31,000 bases of DNA from Chrysomallon squamiferum (GCA_012295275.1 CM022679.1:659775-690774); one strand, 5' to 3'; numbered from the stretch's first letter, positions 1-15,127 are shown. Numbers and translations are program-made. Notes: generated from the sequence alone by a model not told the origin.

Positions 1-560
1 TTCTGAATTTTGTGTTTATAAAATTTTTGTTTAATTTTACATTAGATTTACCCTCTGTATTCAGTATTTTTAATGTAAGTTTTGTTTGTTTAGAACTGAT
101 GCATCGAATGTTTTATCATACAATAGGTTACAAATATCAAGAGTTTGCCTGTGTGCATGTATTCTTTGACAAGAGAGTAGAGTCACTGAACTCCAGCAGA
201 GAGATTATGTCAGGATACATCTCAGTACCATGTCAGTGATCTCAATACAACAAATATTAAATGGTACAATCACTTGTATAATAACTTATAAATAAATAAA
301 TAAATAAATACAATCACTTTATCTTAAATGTGAAAATGACCATGAAAAATAGTGTTAACATTCAATGTTATTACTGTAAATGTTTAAACCTCTAATAAAA
401 ATACTGGCCTGTTAAGTTCCTGCCTCACTAATAAAATAACATGTCTGCATAATAATGTCAACAGTTTCACTATTCACAATAAGAGCTTTTAAATAAAAGT
501 TTACAGTAAGATTACACATTTTAACATGTTGAGAAATGCCTGTCAGAAATATGTGAAAAA
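1..560. other. DMC1 3' flank, no recognised gene
   Basis: This AT-rich stretch lies downstream of the DMC1 stop codon on the minus strand and probably contains its 3' UTR. A plus-strand open frame ends at a stop at 237-239 and follows possible acceptor AGs near 54 and 91. Its peptide matches nothing I recognise and has no clear domain, so I do not call it a gene. A short TAAA run lies at about 288-310. I saw no unambiguous minus-strand AATAAA here. Confidence 0.4.
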
Positions 561-3500
561 TTATTCTTTTGAATCAGTTATTCCTCCTCCACTGATAGCG
601 AAAGTGGCCTCATTTTCAGGAAGATCAGGACTGAAATTTTAATATTTTATTAATTGTAAACATTTTAAATTTAGTAACAGTTTTGTATATTGTCAAACAA
701 TATTAAAACAAAGCATAAATAATTATAATAAAATAAAAAATAATAAAATAAGATAAATACAAATTTTAAGAAAAAAAATAAACTAGTTAAATCTACCTTT
801 TCACTGATGTAATTAACGATTTTAAGCATTAAAAAGTATATCCATAAGTATATCAATATTTCTCAAAAAAAAAAAAAAAAAAAAAATAGATGTTTGAAAT
901 AAAATTTTAACAAAATGACAATACCTGTCATATATTTTTGCAATTCTATTTTCACCTCTACCCTTTCTAAGGGATATTCTGGTAGTTGAAGCATGTGCTA
1001 AAATGTGACCTCCAATTGGCTTCTTTGGATCAGCCTGGAACCTGATAAATTTTAGCAAATTACAATTTGTAATCTTTGAATTAAATTTAATAAAAATACA
1101 GCAAGATCACTGAAAATCTTGCAGAGGATTATTTAATTATCAGTGATTTAAAATTAGTGGTAAAAAAATAATTTTTTAAAATGTTTAGCTGTACATACGT
1201 CATCCCAGCTCCAGGATCGGCTGTCATTTGATTCGTAACAAACACAGCAACATTATATTCTGAAAATATATTTTAATGTTTATCTGAAAATAACAGACAA
1301 AATCAACTGTATATGTTTATTATTAATATTTTACATTCCACTGATAATGTTTAAAATGTTATAAGACAAAGGGTTTAACAATTTATTAAGCAAACTGTTT
1401 CTCAACTTTGGAGAATAAAATAATAATCCTGAAGAATAAAATATGTAGAATTTTGTAAAATGATTTACCTTCAGCAATTTTCTGAAGTCTGGAGAGAAGC
1501 TGAGCTAATTTTTGTTGCCTGTCTGCTAGCTCTCCCCTTCCACAGTAGTCGACTCTAAACAAGGCCATTATTGAATCCACAATCTAACACAGAAATAAAA
1601 ATTGGACAGAAAGAGAGAGATAAAAGAATGAAAGTCAGAAATAAATAGATCTATAAAACTAGATAAAACAAACAAAACATTAATGTAAATAAAAAATCTG
1701 ACTTATTTTTCTCCAATTTAAATGCTGTTTAATATATGTCATTTTGTTGGGCTTTTTTTTTCTTACTGGAAGACTTCAGAATTTCAATTTTAAAACTGTG
1801 ATGGTTACTAAATCCAATCAATATTTAAATAGTTTTGCTGTCCATACAACTGATGCAGATAATGTTAGTAGTAAAATGGTCTTGATTATCATAGCTAATA
1901 TCACTCATCTTAAAACAATTACAGATCTCTAGAAATATATCGTCCCACAACCCAGTATACTAAGACTGAAAAATATATCCGACATACTAATAATTTAAAC
2001 ACTCCAGGTTCTTCATAAAATTTTGCAGCAACAAAATCCATTAATTCATACTGATGTTCACCTACAAAATAATGATATAATATCACTGTTTAAAAAATCT
2101 GTTCTAATACTTTTATAATGAAACATTTCAGTGAGATATAATATTTTTAAAATATTTTTGAAAAACCCTCAAACAAAACAACTTACTTCAATACTTTAGA
2201 TACAATTACAATAAATTTTGAAAATTAGTTTCAAACAAATAATGTATCTCTTAAAGTTCATTAAATTAGACAAGTTCATACTTTGTGTTTTGATAAACAT
2301 GGCAGTTGAAAGTATATGATTAAGTACCATTTACTGCTTCATATGGATTTATGATTATACAAACATATAATTGTATGAAAATAAACAGTATACTATGTTT
2401 TAGATAAGTAATCTTGATGTCTGATAAAAATACATCATAAAACATACGACTTGAACATATTTGATTCTACTAACATAAAACTGTGAAAATAAAGATAATA
2501 TTATGTTTTAGAGGAGTAGTCTTGATATCTTATACATCATAAAACATGCACTTGCATGAAGCCTACTTATGTTACAAATAAAATTATAACTTTTCACTTG
2601 TGTAAGCTCTTGCATAGAGTACATTGTCAAGCACTGCATTTTGATCCAGATTAAATCTGTCTGCAATGTTTCTCAGTCTGTCAGGTCGACTGATTGGTTA
2701 AGAAAATACTATTTGTAAGCAAGATAATAAATAAAAAAATAAATAAATAAACAAATAACAAACAACTAAACAAACAAACAAACATAAATAAGTAAACAAC
2801 AAACAAAGAAACAAATACAAAACAAAATAAAATAAAGTACATGTATTATATAAGATTTGAAATAAAAAGCAAAATGTAAAATTATTTATGATAATAAATG
2901 AGTGAACAGTAAATGATAGCAAGGATACAAGGTATTTTCTGTATCAATAAAAACAACTTTTCCTCCAGTGTAACCATTAGCTCCAGGAAGCTGTGCAGTG
3001 ACTATAAAATAACAAAAAAGTTACCACCATGTAAATAATAAACAAGAAACACACCTGTAGTTAGGTGTGTGTGCATGTTGATCTTTTTTTTAAACTTGCA
3101 CCAAAAAGAAGGACTCACCACAGAGAGTATGTGAAAGTTGTGTTTTTCCTGTTCTGAATTCTCCAAATGCTTCAGTGATTGCCATAGATTCCATACCACC
3201 ACCAAGCAGTTTGCTGCAGTAAGATAATGTTAATGAATAAGTTAAATAACATACTGACTTATATTTGAAACTACAAATGAAGATATAGTCATATTTATGA
3301 TGAGTAACTGGGTCAGTATATTATTTCAAATCTACAATGTTTCTTATACAAAAGTGACAAGAAGCATATATATTTTTACTAAAATCTTTAACATCATGAC
3401 ATTACCAAAAAATCTGTAACATTTAATGTATCACTGACATTTGACACTTGCAAAAAATAATTAAATAAAATATATTAGTATTCAGATGTGTTCAGAAAAT

Positions 3501-5134
3501 ACTTTAAATACTGAACTCTAATTCTTGACTTCCTGTTGATATCTTAAAAACCATTTTTCTTTTGTCTGCATATTCAAGAGCTGTTAAAAATCCAGGATCC
3601 TGTCAAAAATATTAATTATAAAATAATTATAATTAAAAATTATGACAATAAAGAATAAATAATTTCACACCATAATTATTAATATAATTGGAAAAACTAA
3701 TTTTCATATTTTAAGTTAAAATTTCAAAAACATTTTATAACAAATTTCAGTGTTTGTATAACCAGAGAGTAGTAGAAATCCTAATAGTAATGGTGCTTAT
3801 CTGAGGAGTGACAGCCAGATGGATCAAATCCACTTCATGCAAACACTGAAATATTTCCTGTTTCAGTCAGTACTGATAATGAAAGGCTGATTTTTAGTCA
3901 GGAGAGAAAAAAAATCTATACAAAGATTTCTTGCTGGTAATATTTTGGTAGAAGACAATCCTGATATTTTCACAAAATGACTTCACTGATACCTAATAAT
4001 CAATGATATAAAAATATGTTGTGATTTTGCTAAACAGACATTTAATGCCTCATAAATCAAAGCTATAAATGTTTAATGCAAACATGCAGTTTTCCAGCTG
4101 CTTCTTTTATCTTCTCCATTTTAGCTTCAGAAATCCCTTTGATGTTGCACAGCTTTTTTCTTGTGGTCATTTGTATACCCTATAAACAAAAATTAAAATC
4201 ACTATACAAAATCTGTTCATTACTCATCCTGAGCAGAAGTATACCATTTGGACAGCAGATCAGATATGTTGGGATTATGTTCTCTATTTAAAAATAGATA
4301 CCTAAAAAATGATTTTAATAACATATGCACATTGTAAATAATAACTGTGATAAACGTGTTGCTATTTTATGAAAATTAAGGTTGATGTAAAAAGAATAAA
4401 GGTTATAATTCAGTTACTGTTTAGCATATCATGGCTGGCATATTGGATAGGAATATTAATTATCTTGATCTTTATATAAATCTAACATTAATCTATAGAG
4501 ACCCAGACTGGTCTGCAAAACAAATGAAAATTGTTCTATCATAACTGTCTAACAGTTTACTGTACCTTTATTGTGCATATTCCTGACTGTTTCAGTTTTT
4601 TAATATCAGCAACATTCTGAAAATCATATTCACAACAATTATACAAAGAAATAATGAAACCTTTTTTTTCACCTTTTTTTTCTTTCTGTAAACTCCTGTG
4701 CTGTTAGTTCAGAAAAATAATAGTAAACAAAAAAACAAAAAGAAAAAAAGTATAATAAAATATATAAACAACACTTGGATTAGTAGTAGTACTTTTGTAA
4801 GATCTAAGATGCAAATGGTAACCAGAGTAACATAATTCATGTAGCTTAATACTTACAATGCCATGATTCTGCAGTTGATCAATGTCAACAAAAAGTGATT
4901 CCTACAACAAAATTATTTTTATTAACACTTTATAGTTAAATGCAGTGAGAAAGCAAAATCTAATAATACTGTAACATATTTTTACATTATATTAATAAAT
5001 ATATTTACATTTATCTATATATAGATAGAGACAGGAACAGAAAATAAGTAATTATTAATATTAAAAAATGAAAAACGTACTTCTTCATCATCATTTGCTA
5101 ATGCTTCTTCAACTACTTGATCTTCAGTCTCCAT
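561..5134 (-). CDS. Meiotic recombinase DMC1 (13 coding exons, 341 aa)
   Basis: This is the RecA/RAD51-family ATPase that forms filaments on resected meiotic breaks and pairs homologous chromosomes in the nucleus. Coding exons in transcription order: 5134-5081, 4901-4857, 4616-4566, 4179-4084, 3599-3517, 3213-3119, 3001-2929, 2689-2598, 2061-1988, 1583-1469, 1259-1199, 1041-925, 630-561. All have AG/GT borders, every phase joins, and the sum is 1026 nt. Animal DMC1 is about 340 aa, so it is complete. Visible features: N-terminal HhH region (residues 19-82), Walker A GEFRTGKT (127-134), Walker B KLLIVD (219-224), the L2 loop segment [20 protein letters not shown] and the C-terminal [17 protein letters not shown]. 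It matches DMC1 rather than RAD51 in its N-terminus and in the tail ending DSKE. An acceptor at 5141-5143, just before the ATG, implies an upstream 5' UTR exon, perhaps ending at a GTAAGA donor near 5467. The gene is head-to-head with SNU13. Confidence 0.97.
2377..2547. repeat. Diverged tandem duplication in DMC1 intron 8
   Basis: Segments at about 2377-2451 and 2483-2547 share the order TGAAAATAAA, ATGTTTTAGA, CTTGAT and ACATCATAAAACAT. The offset is about 105 bp, with scattered substitutions and small indels. It is wholly intronic and does not touch a splice site. Confidence 0.7.
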
Positions 5135-5196
5135 TTTAAACTGAAAGAATTAAAACAAAATAACATCAAAATTTATTCTGTCTTAAATACATGCTA

Positions 5197-5231
5197 TTAA
5201 TTATTATTATTATTGTTATTATTATTGTTAT

Positions 5232-5262
<31 letters not shown>

Positions 5263-5287
5263 TGTAGTACTAGTAGTAGTAATAATA
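5197..5287 (+). repeat. Compound ATT / AGT trinucleotide microsatellite
   Basis: ATT units with TTG interruptions run into about 12 AGT units and end in AGT/AAT. The tract lies between the DMC1 start codon and its presumed 5' UTR exon, so it is probably within the first intron of DMC1. Confidence 0.85.
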
Positions 5288-5469
5288 AGTTTGCTTCTGT
5301 TTAACCTGGCTGAATTGTCAGGTGCATTTTGCATTCTAATCTATAATTAACAATAATAATTTGATACCACTTTCAAAAATTATAATTTAAATGGATAACA
5401 ATAAAATGCATATAGAAGCTAAACATAATAATGTGTATTTTATTACTCAAATATAAATAATTCTTACTG

Positions 5470-5610
5470 TTAAATAATTTTAGTTAATATGAATTGGTCA
5501 AGCCAATAATAACAAAGTGTTTTTATTGCGTCGTCTGCTGCAAATAGGACACGTGACCGTGTCAAACGATAAAGGATGTTGTGTTCAAAGCGAGTAGTAT
5601 TTCCGGTTCC
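5470..5610. promoter_or_regulatory. Likely bidirectional promoter of DMC1 and SNU13
   Basis: The two start codons diverge and are separated by 618 bp. The GC-richer part holds an E-box CACGTGAC at 5550-5557 and an ETS-like site TTCCGGTT at 5601-5608 (ACCGGAA on the other strand). No TATA box is placed suitably, as expected for housekeeping genes. The SNU13 start is probably near 5580-5620. The DMC1 5' exon would lie at about 5468-5545 on the minus strand if the GTAAGA donor at 5467 is used. Exact start sites are inferred. Confidence 0.5.
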
Positions 5611-5752
5611 TATAACGATTGCACAGCGTGGTTGAGAGTCGCATTTTATTCCAGTGAATTATTTACCTCAGTGAAGCGAAATTTCGCCGAGAGGATAACT
5701 TCAAAGTCTAACTTTTTGCATTTTATTTGGGTATTAGTTACTATCGACAAAA

Positions 5753-7753
5753 ATGGTAAGACTGACACCAGTTTCAAAAGCATTTTAAACTATATAATAA
5801 TAAATTTGTACACACGTGGTCTTTGTGATTTTAAAAATTTAACTCGCCCAAACAACGCGACTTTATCAGTTTATGGTCATAATTACTGTGAACGTAAAAA
5901 TTATGATAATTGTCAAATATGTATAATTTTTATATGAATATACTTTTTAATCGATCTTTTATCAAATTGATTTACATTCAGATTTCATTCATTCATTTTT
6001 TATAATCATAATAATAGCATTTAATAATTTATAACAAACATTGTGACAATGATTGTCTTATTCGATACCATATCATGAGATTCAAACCGATTTACGGTAA
6101 TAAATTATTTGAATTATAATGTAAACTTTTTAATTTTGTAAAAACGTTAATGGTTACTAACTTATTGCGGAAAATAAAATCTGAAAATTAATGAAAAAAA
6201 AAAAAAAAAGTTTCTTCCAGAAAATTCTTGAGCATTTAATCCTCGGCTGACAAAAAATATTTAATTTTATAAACAAAAGTGTTGTGAAGAAGTAAAACAG
6301 TAAATTATTAATGTTAATCGGTGGATGAGGTAAATCAGCTGCTTGCTGTCTGGTTATAAGATACTAAGTCTATCTTTGTACAATTATAACATTGGGTTTG
6401 TCTGGTTGCTTGCTGATACTAAGATCTGTCTATCTTTGTACAATTATAACACTGGGTTTAAATTTCAGACTGATGAGGTAAATCAGCTGCTTGCTGTCTG
6501 GTTATAAGACACTAAGTCTGTCTTTGTACAATTATAACACTGGGTTTAAATTTCAGACTGATGAGGTAAATCCTAAGGCTTACCCACTTGCAGATCCTGA
6601 CTTGACGAAATCCATTCTTGACCTTGTTTCCCAAGCTGCAAACTACAAACAGCTGAAAAAAGGAGCAAATGAAGGTATAACATTATCCATAAATTAATAA
6701 TTACTACTAGAAATTCCTTTTGGTATTACTTAAAAAAAAAAACTTTGAAAGTTTTATTACTTATCTTGAAAGTCATTAGCTGAAAAAAGGAGCATGTGAA
6801 GGTATGTTATCCGAAAATTAATGTTTACAAATATATATTTCATGTGGTATTACTTTTAAAAACCTTAAAATTATTGAAAAAAAATTAATAATATCAATGC
6901 TGATTTGGTGTTTCCTAAAGAGAATTTTACAGTTTCACTGCTTAAAAGTAATTCAAAAAATCAACAACAAATTGGATTAATATGATTAAAAGTGTTTTAT
7001 TTTGTTTTACAGCAACTAAAACTCTGAATCGCGGCTTGGCAGAGTTTATTGTCCTTGCAGCAGACGCAGAACCTCTTGAGATTCTTCTACATCTGCCTTT
7101 GTTGTGTGAGGACAAAGTAAGTTTATTCCTAAACCTTTTGTAACTGAATAAATGATGTGTTCAACATTCAGTAGACAGGCTGTACGTGTATGTTAATTAA
7201 TAATACAGAAAGAAACAAACTTGATATATATTTAATTATTTATTTTATTTGGCATATACTAAAAATAAGTTTCTTTTTCCTTTTCAGAATGTTCCATATG
7301 TCTTCTGTCGCTCAAAGCAAGGTAAATATTTTTGTGTTGGTTCATTATTTTGAAATTTTCTTTTGCTTTATTATTATTTTATTTATATATGAACCTAATT
7401 TCCAAAATATATACATCTATTTTTAAGTTCATTTGGTTTTTAATATTTATTATTGAAATTCTTTAAGCTTAACAGTTTTACTTAAAATCAACCAAAAAGA
7501 CTGTTCTAAAATAAAAATATTCCAACAAAAACCTGGGACTGTAGAAATGTACTGTGTAAGTGTTTAAGTGTTGTGATTTCAAAAACCTGGGAATGTAGAA
7601 ATGTATTGTGTAAGTGTTGTGATTTCAGCTCTGGGTCGAGCGTGTGGCGTCACTCGACCAGTTATTTCCTGTTCCATCATAAAGAAAGATGGCTCTCAGC
7701 TGGGACCGCAGATCCAGGCAATGTGTCAGAGCATCGAGAAACTTCTCATCTGA
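5753..7753 (+). CDS. SNU13 / NHP2L1, 15.5K U4 snRNP and box C/D snoRNP protein (5 coding exons, 127 aa)
   Basis: This small L7Ae-family RNA-binding protein recognises K-turns in U4 snRNA and in box C/D snoRNAs. Coding exons: 5753-5755 (only the ATG), 6557-6674, 7013-7116, 7288-7321 and 7629-7753. All borders are GT-AG, the sum is 384 nt and the frame is continuous. The human protein is 128 aa, so it is complete. Diagnostic stretches are [74 protein letters not shown] and a C-terminus ending QSIEKLLI. The first intron separates the initiator ATG from the rest of the protein. Introns 1, 2 and 4 each carry a tandem duplication overlapping a splice junction. Candidate polyadenylation signals lie at 8609 and 9047. 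Confidence 0.97.
6322..6556 (+). repeat. Duplicated 3' splice site at the end of SNU13 intron 1
   Basis: One full 88-bp unit (6469-6556) begins with a copy of the first 16 bases of exon 2 (ACTGATGAGGTAAATC) and ends in the real TTTCAG. A truncated unit (about 6401-6468) ends in an identical TTTCAG, and an older unit spans about 6322-6400. The decoy acceptor AG is at 6467-6468. Use of the decoy would add 13 in-frame codons, the last of them a TAA stop. Confidence 0.9.
6651..6850 (+). repeat. Tandem duplication of the SNU13 exon 2 end and its donor
   Basis: The exon end and intron start from 6651 recur from 6778, an offset of 127 bp. The shared blocks are AGCTGAAAAAAGGAGCA, then GAAGGTAT, and further on GGTATTACTT. 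The real donor is GAAG|GTATAA at 6675. The copied donor at 6802 is GAAG|GTATGT, which is nearer to consensus. Confidence 0.85.
7526..7628 (+). repeat. Duplicated acceptor region of SNU13 intron 4
   Basis: Two copies of a roughly 50-bp block (7526-7580 and 7580-7628) both contain CCTGGGA, TGTAGAAATGTA, TGTGTAAGTGTT and GTGATTTCA. Only the second ends in TTTCAG, the real acceptor. The first reads TTTCAAAA, so that copy of the splice site is not functional. Confidence 0.85.
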
Positions 7754-10229
7754 AGTGACAACTCTCCAAATAGATTTACAGCTTGTCAACGTCATAGCAA
7801 CACATCACTGAGTGTTCACTATTAAAAACACCGAAATATTAAATATCTAAAATACCGATATGTTAAATATTTAAATTAAAATCACTGAAATGTGAAATAT
7901 CTAAATTAGAAAGTAAAGAATTTGTTTTATTGTCTTTAAAAGCTTGACAGTTTCAGAAGAAGCATACTAATTGTAGTTTTTGTTTCTAAGAAAATCTTCA
8001 TTTTAAACAGTATGTTGTGTAACGCTTTGTTTAACAATTGGTAGTGAATGTATAGTTTTTGTATGAGGTTTTCTTAAACACATGTACATTTATTTAACAC
8101 GTATTTGTTCATGAATGTATTTATTTATTACAACTACCCTACTTCATCATAAAAACATCATCCACAAATATTTTTTTATTTTAATTTTTTTTTAAATTCT
8201 TGTTTATATGAAGCTGTTAAAATACAGATTTCCAGTACATTATCATTATGCATTAATGCTAAGATCAAAACGTTAATACGTTGAGAAATACCACATTTTG
8301 TTTTATCTCTTTTTATGATTTCCATGGTATCTTACAGTATGCAACAGGATAATTACTTACAAACTGCAGTATCTAACAACCTGTTCATTCTGAACAGTTT
8401 TCTGAATTCAGTTATGTTGGCTGATCTTGTACTGACTCTTCAAAGGATTGGAATAGTCTGTACTCGTAAAGAAACAAAAAATTAATTTTGTCTGATAAAT
8501 GTTTTTTAAAAATTGGAAAATAATTTATAGAGTGTAGCCTGTTTAAAATATACATCAGTTTTAATTAAGTTTCATAAAAATGTATAATTTTGGGTGGCAT
8601 GTTATAAAAATAAATCTAAATATGAAATTATTTTTGAAATATTAGGTTTAAATTTAAATGGAATAATATATATATATATGTTGGAATACTTAAAATCACA
8701 GTAACTAATGATTTCAGAAGTAGAAATGTGTAACTAATCTAGACAGAAAAATAAGATGCTTCATTTTCTCGTATACCATTGTAATACATTCAAATCTATT
8801 CACATTTAGTTGAAGCAGAAAATTTAATTTTTTTGCTGTTTGTTGTAAGAACTGGAAACTGTATGTACCAGATGAATTTTGTCACTTGTAAATTGGTTAA
8901 AACGGCTCATTTTCAATTGTGAAATTTGGAATGTATTTTGGGAAGAAATTGAGACTACTTGAATTGTTCTTGATTATAAAATTTTTATATGCATTTTTTA
9001 AAATTATTTTTGATGCATACAATACCAGTATTGTGTTAAATCATGCAATAAAAAAGTTCAGACCACCACCATTTTGTTTTTTTCTAATCCATAGGTATAA
9101 TATTAAAAGTATTTGAGATATATATATAATTACATCAAATTTCGCGAACATGTAGGCTCAGTCTTGATAGACTTGTAGCAGCTAATTTAAAGTGAACTTA
9201 AGAAATTTGTTTTGGTACAGGGTTAAATTAATAAAAATTACTATCGACTTGTATTATCTGTACTATATGTTAATTTAAAAATGTCCGACATTTGTTGAAA
9301 AAATAACAAATAAAAAGAATGGAAGAAACGGTTTACTTGGTTTTATGTACGTAGTTGTTAAAAGGGGCGGTGGAAACCACAGCTTTTTGTAGTTACATAA
9401 CATGGATAATAAAAGGTAACATTCTCAAACCTATTGTTTCATTTTATTACGCAGAATATAAATAAAATAACCTTGTAACAAAATATATAAATGCTGTTAT
9501 GTGTTAATAAATGTATCATGTTCTCCGTGTTTTCTGTTGCCTATGGGACATAAGTGTTTGTGTCAACTGTTTCGACGCCTAGAATTCTGAATTTGAACAT
9601 GGGCAATGCATCCAATTGATCATCATGAACACGTTTGCTGGAAGACCATATATATATATATATATAATTTTGTTTGTTCTCTCCTATGAACGATGTAGTA
9701 TCTGGAGCTGTACTAAATACTGGAAAGTGGTTAGAATGCGTTTTACTCAGTGAATCGTCATTACTTACCAATGTTTTAAGTAAAAGAAAGATATTAAAAC
9801 AAAAGTGCAACTTCTCTACTTGAAAAAATTCATCATAAAATTTTCTCTCTATTGCTTTGTATGTTTGTAATGTTTTCCATCTCCCCATATTTCTGTCTAG
9901 GCTATTTTATTTTTATTAATTTTTTTATTTTTTGTTTTTTAAATATTTGAGTCATCTGGCTTCATATTTATTTATTATTATTATTATTATTGTTGTTTCA
10001 AATTAATATATATATAGCGTCATTTTGAGCTTCTTTATCATTCTGTTAGTACGTTATTAGCAAATGTTTAAATAATAATAATAATAAAAGAACAACAACA
10101 AAAAAAAAAAAAAACCCGATAATTAAATATAACAAAATAAAAATAAAACAATCGTTTGAAAGTACATAAAATGTATTGATGCGGGTTAGTCGCAGCGTAA
10201 CAGGTGATTTTGAACCGAGTTGAAGTGTA
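7754..10229. other. Tail-to-tail intergenic region between SNU13 and the vWA gene
   Basis: AT-rich sequence with no convincing coding exon. It should hold the SNU13 3' UTR (AATAAA at 8609-8614 and 9047-9052) and, from the right, the 3' UTR of the minus-strand vWA gene (AATAAA on the minus strand at 9911-9906, about 320 nt past its stop). It also holds short AT dinucleotide runs at 8669-8680 and 9649-9666 and a TTA run at 9968-9992. Open frames here lack domain signal and codon bias. Confidence 0.5.
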
Positions 10230-13689
<3,460 letters not shown>

Positions 13690-13713
13690 TATATGTGTCT
13701 ACCACGTCGCTGA
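13690..13713 (-). other. 5' UTR part of the first coding exon of the vWA gene
   Basis: The minus strand reads TTTCACTTGCAG then TCAGCGACG, a strong polypyrimidine-type acceptor with AG at 13715-13714. This places 24 untranslated bases before the ATG at 13689 and means transcription starts further upstream. Confidence 0.7.
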
Positions 13714-13850
13714 CTGCAAGTGAAACAACAAATAAAAACTTTGAAAAAACTTGTAATATAGAGAAATAATAAAAAAAACCCACCCCAAAAACAAAAAACA
13801 CAAAGGTAAATGCCACTTTAAGTAGACTTTAACAAATCGAGGAAAAATAA

Positions 13851-13885
13851 TAGTAGTAGTAGTAGCAATAGCAGTAGTAATAATA

Positions 13886-13946
<61 letters not shown>

Positions 13947-14122
13947 GTGGTAGTAGTTGTAACAGCAGCAGCAGTGGTTGTAGTAGTAGTAAAATTAAAA
14001 TAATATTAATAACATAATAACAATATTAATAATAATAGTAATAACAACAACAACAGCAAATACTAATACTACTACTATAACTACTACAACTACTACTACT
14101 ACTTACAACTACTACAACTACT
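13851..14122 (+). repeat. Mosaic trinucleotide tract (AGT, AAT, GTA, ACT)
   Basis: Runs of AGT, about 20 AAT units (13886-13943), GTA/GCA, then ACT/CTA units follow one another for about 270 bp, with frequent one-base conversions between motifs. It lies in the 5' UTR intron of the vWA gene. Confidence 0.85.
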
Positions 14123-14848
14123 ACTATTGTAATAAGAAGTGCTTATAATACTTGTTCGTTTGTATGACTGTGTGTAACTCCTACTCTGAAACAATTTCGT
14201 AAGAGGTTTGTGACGAATCTAACTGTAATGTTATTACTGGATCCCCTCTTACACATCAGCGTATGACACTAGCCTAAAGACGTGAAATGAATCGAGATAA
14301 AATCTACGAATTAGGTTTAAAGTAATGACATCAGGCGTTTTATATAGGCTGTTACTGACAAATACTTATATTAAACAGTGAAAAAGTGTCTCTCAATATA
14401 TATATATATATATATCTATAGATCGATAGAGAGATAGAGATATTCTCAATGGAGATATGTAGTTATTTAAGAAAGAAAAAGCAGAATGGTGATGGTCTGA
14501 AATATTTTGACGTATGTCTAACTGGTGATGACTCAGAATTATATTATTACGTTTTAAAAACAAGTGGAGATTCAACTTCATAATTTCAACTTATATCCAG
14601 ACCATTCTTCTCATACTTAAAATAACATAAATTTAATTTAGTTTAATAATCAGAATACAAAGCTGATAGTACCAAAATCCTGCAGATTTTAATAATACAA
14701 TTTTAAAATTAAATAACCTTACGTAAATGCTTTCTACAGTTACGTCAGTCTCACTTTAAGCCTTTGTGTACCTTTCGTTGAACACGGTCAAACTTGCGAT
14801 CAGTCTTTAGTACTTTAGCGTGTTAATTTAAAAGTTAAGAAATCTCAC

Positions 14849-15057
14849 CATTTCTCTCAGCCGTCTTCTCAACGTGTTCGACGTCTTAGTGTTGTCTCTT
14901 TTCTCTCTCACGTGAAATCGTGCCAGAGATTTTTCTGCCTGTGGCAAAATAGCTGGCGGGTTTTTCTTTGTCCGTGTTTCACGGCTCACCGGTCCTAATT
15001 CACGGTCAGAGGAGAGATAAAGTATCAAAGAAAAATAATTAAAACTCATGACATCAC
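14849..15057 (-). other. Putative 5' UTR exon of the vWA gene
   Basis: The segment is GC-richer than its surroundings and ends at a good donor, AAATG|GTGAGA (GT at 14848-14847). A TATA box lies about 30 bp before its presumed start. If spliced to 13713, its last ATG gives a six-codon upstream ORF (five codons and a stop: ATG TCA GCG ACG TGG TAG). The open frame inside it (15049-14828) has no recognised domain, so I read the exon as untranslated. Confidence 0.4.
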
Positions 15058-15080
15058 ATCCATAGCAATATCTGCAACAG

Positions 15081-15088
15081 CTTTTATA
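15081..15088 (-). promoter_or_regulatory. Candidate TATA box for the vWA gene
   Basis: TATAAAAG on the minus strand, about 30 bp upstream of the putative 5' UTR exon. A consensus match in AT-rich DNA is weak alone; the donor at 14848 and the acceptor at 13714 downstream make it more credible. Confidence 0.4.
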
Positions 15089-15127
15089 ACTAGGACCCGC
15101 TGCTACTATGAAAATGTTTTATACAAT

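Noticed and set aside
12-239. 75-codon plus-strand open frame at the left edge
   Set aside because: No recognised family, no clear upstream coding exon in view and AT-rich start; it may be chance or the last exon of a gene outside the window, so it is not called as a CDS.
3790-3842. tRNA-derived SINE suggested by a B-box-like GGATCAAATCC
   Set aside because: No convincing A-box, cloverleaf, tail or target-site duplication; a single 11-base resemblance is not enough.
5581-5937. 118-codon plus-strand frame across the SNU13 first exon
   Set aside because: It reads through the donor at 5756. The true first exon contributes only the ATG, which splices to exon 2 to give the conserved N-terminus.
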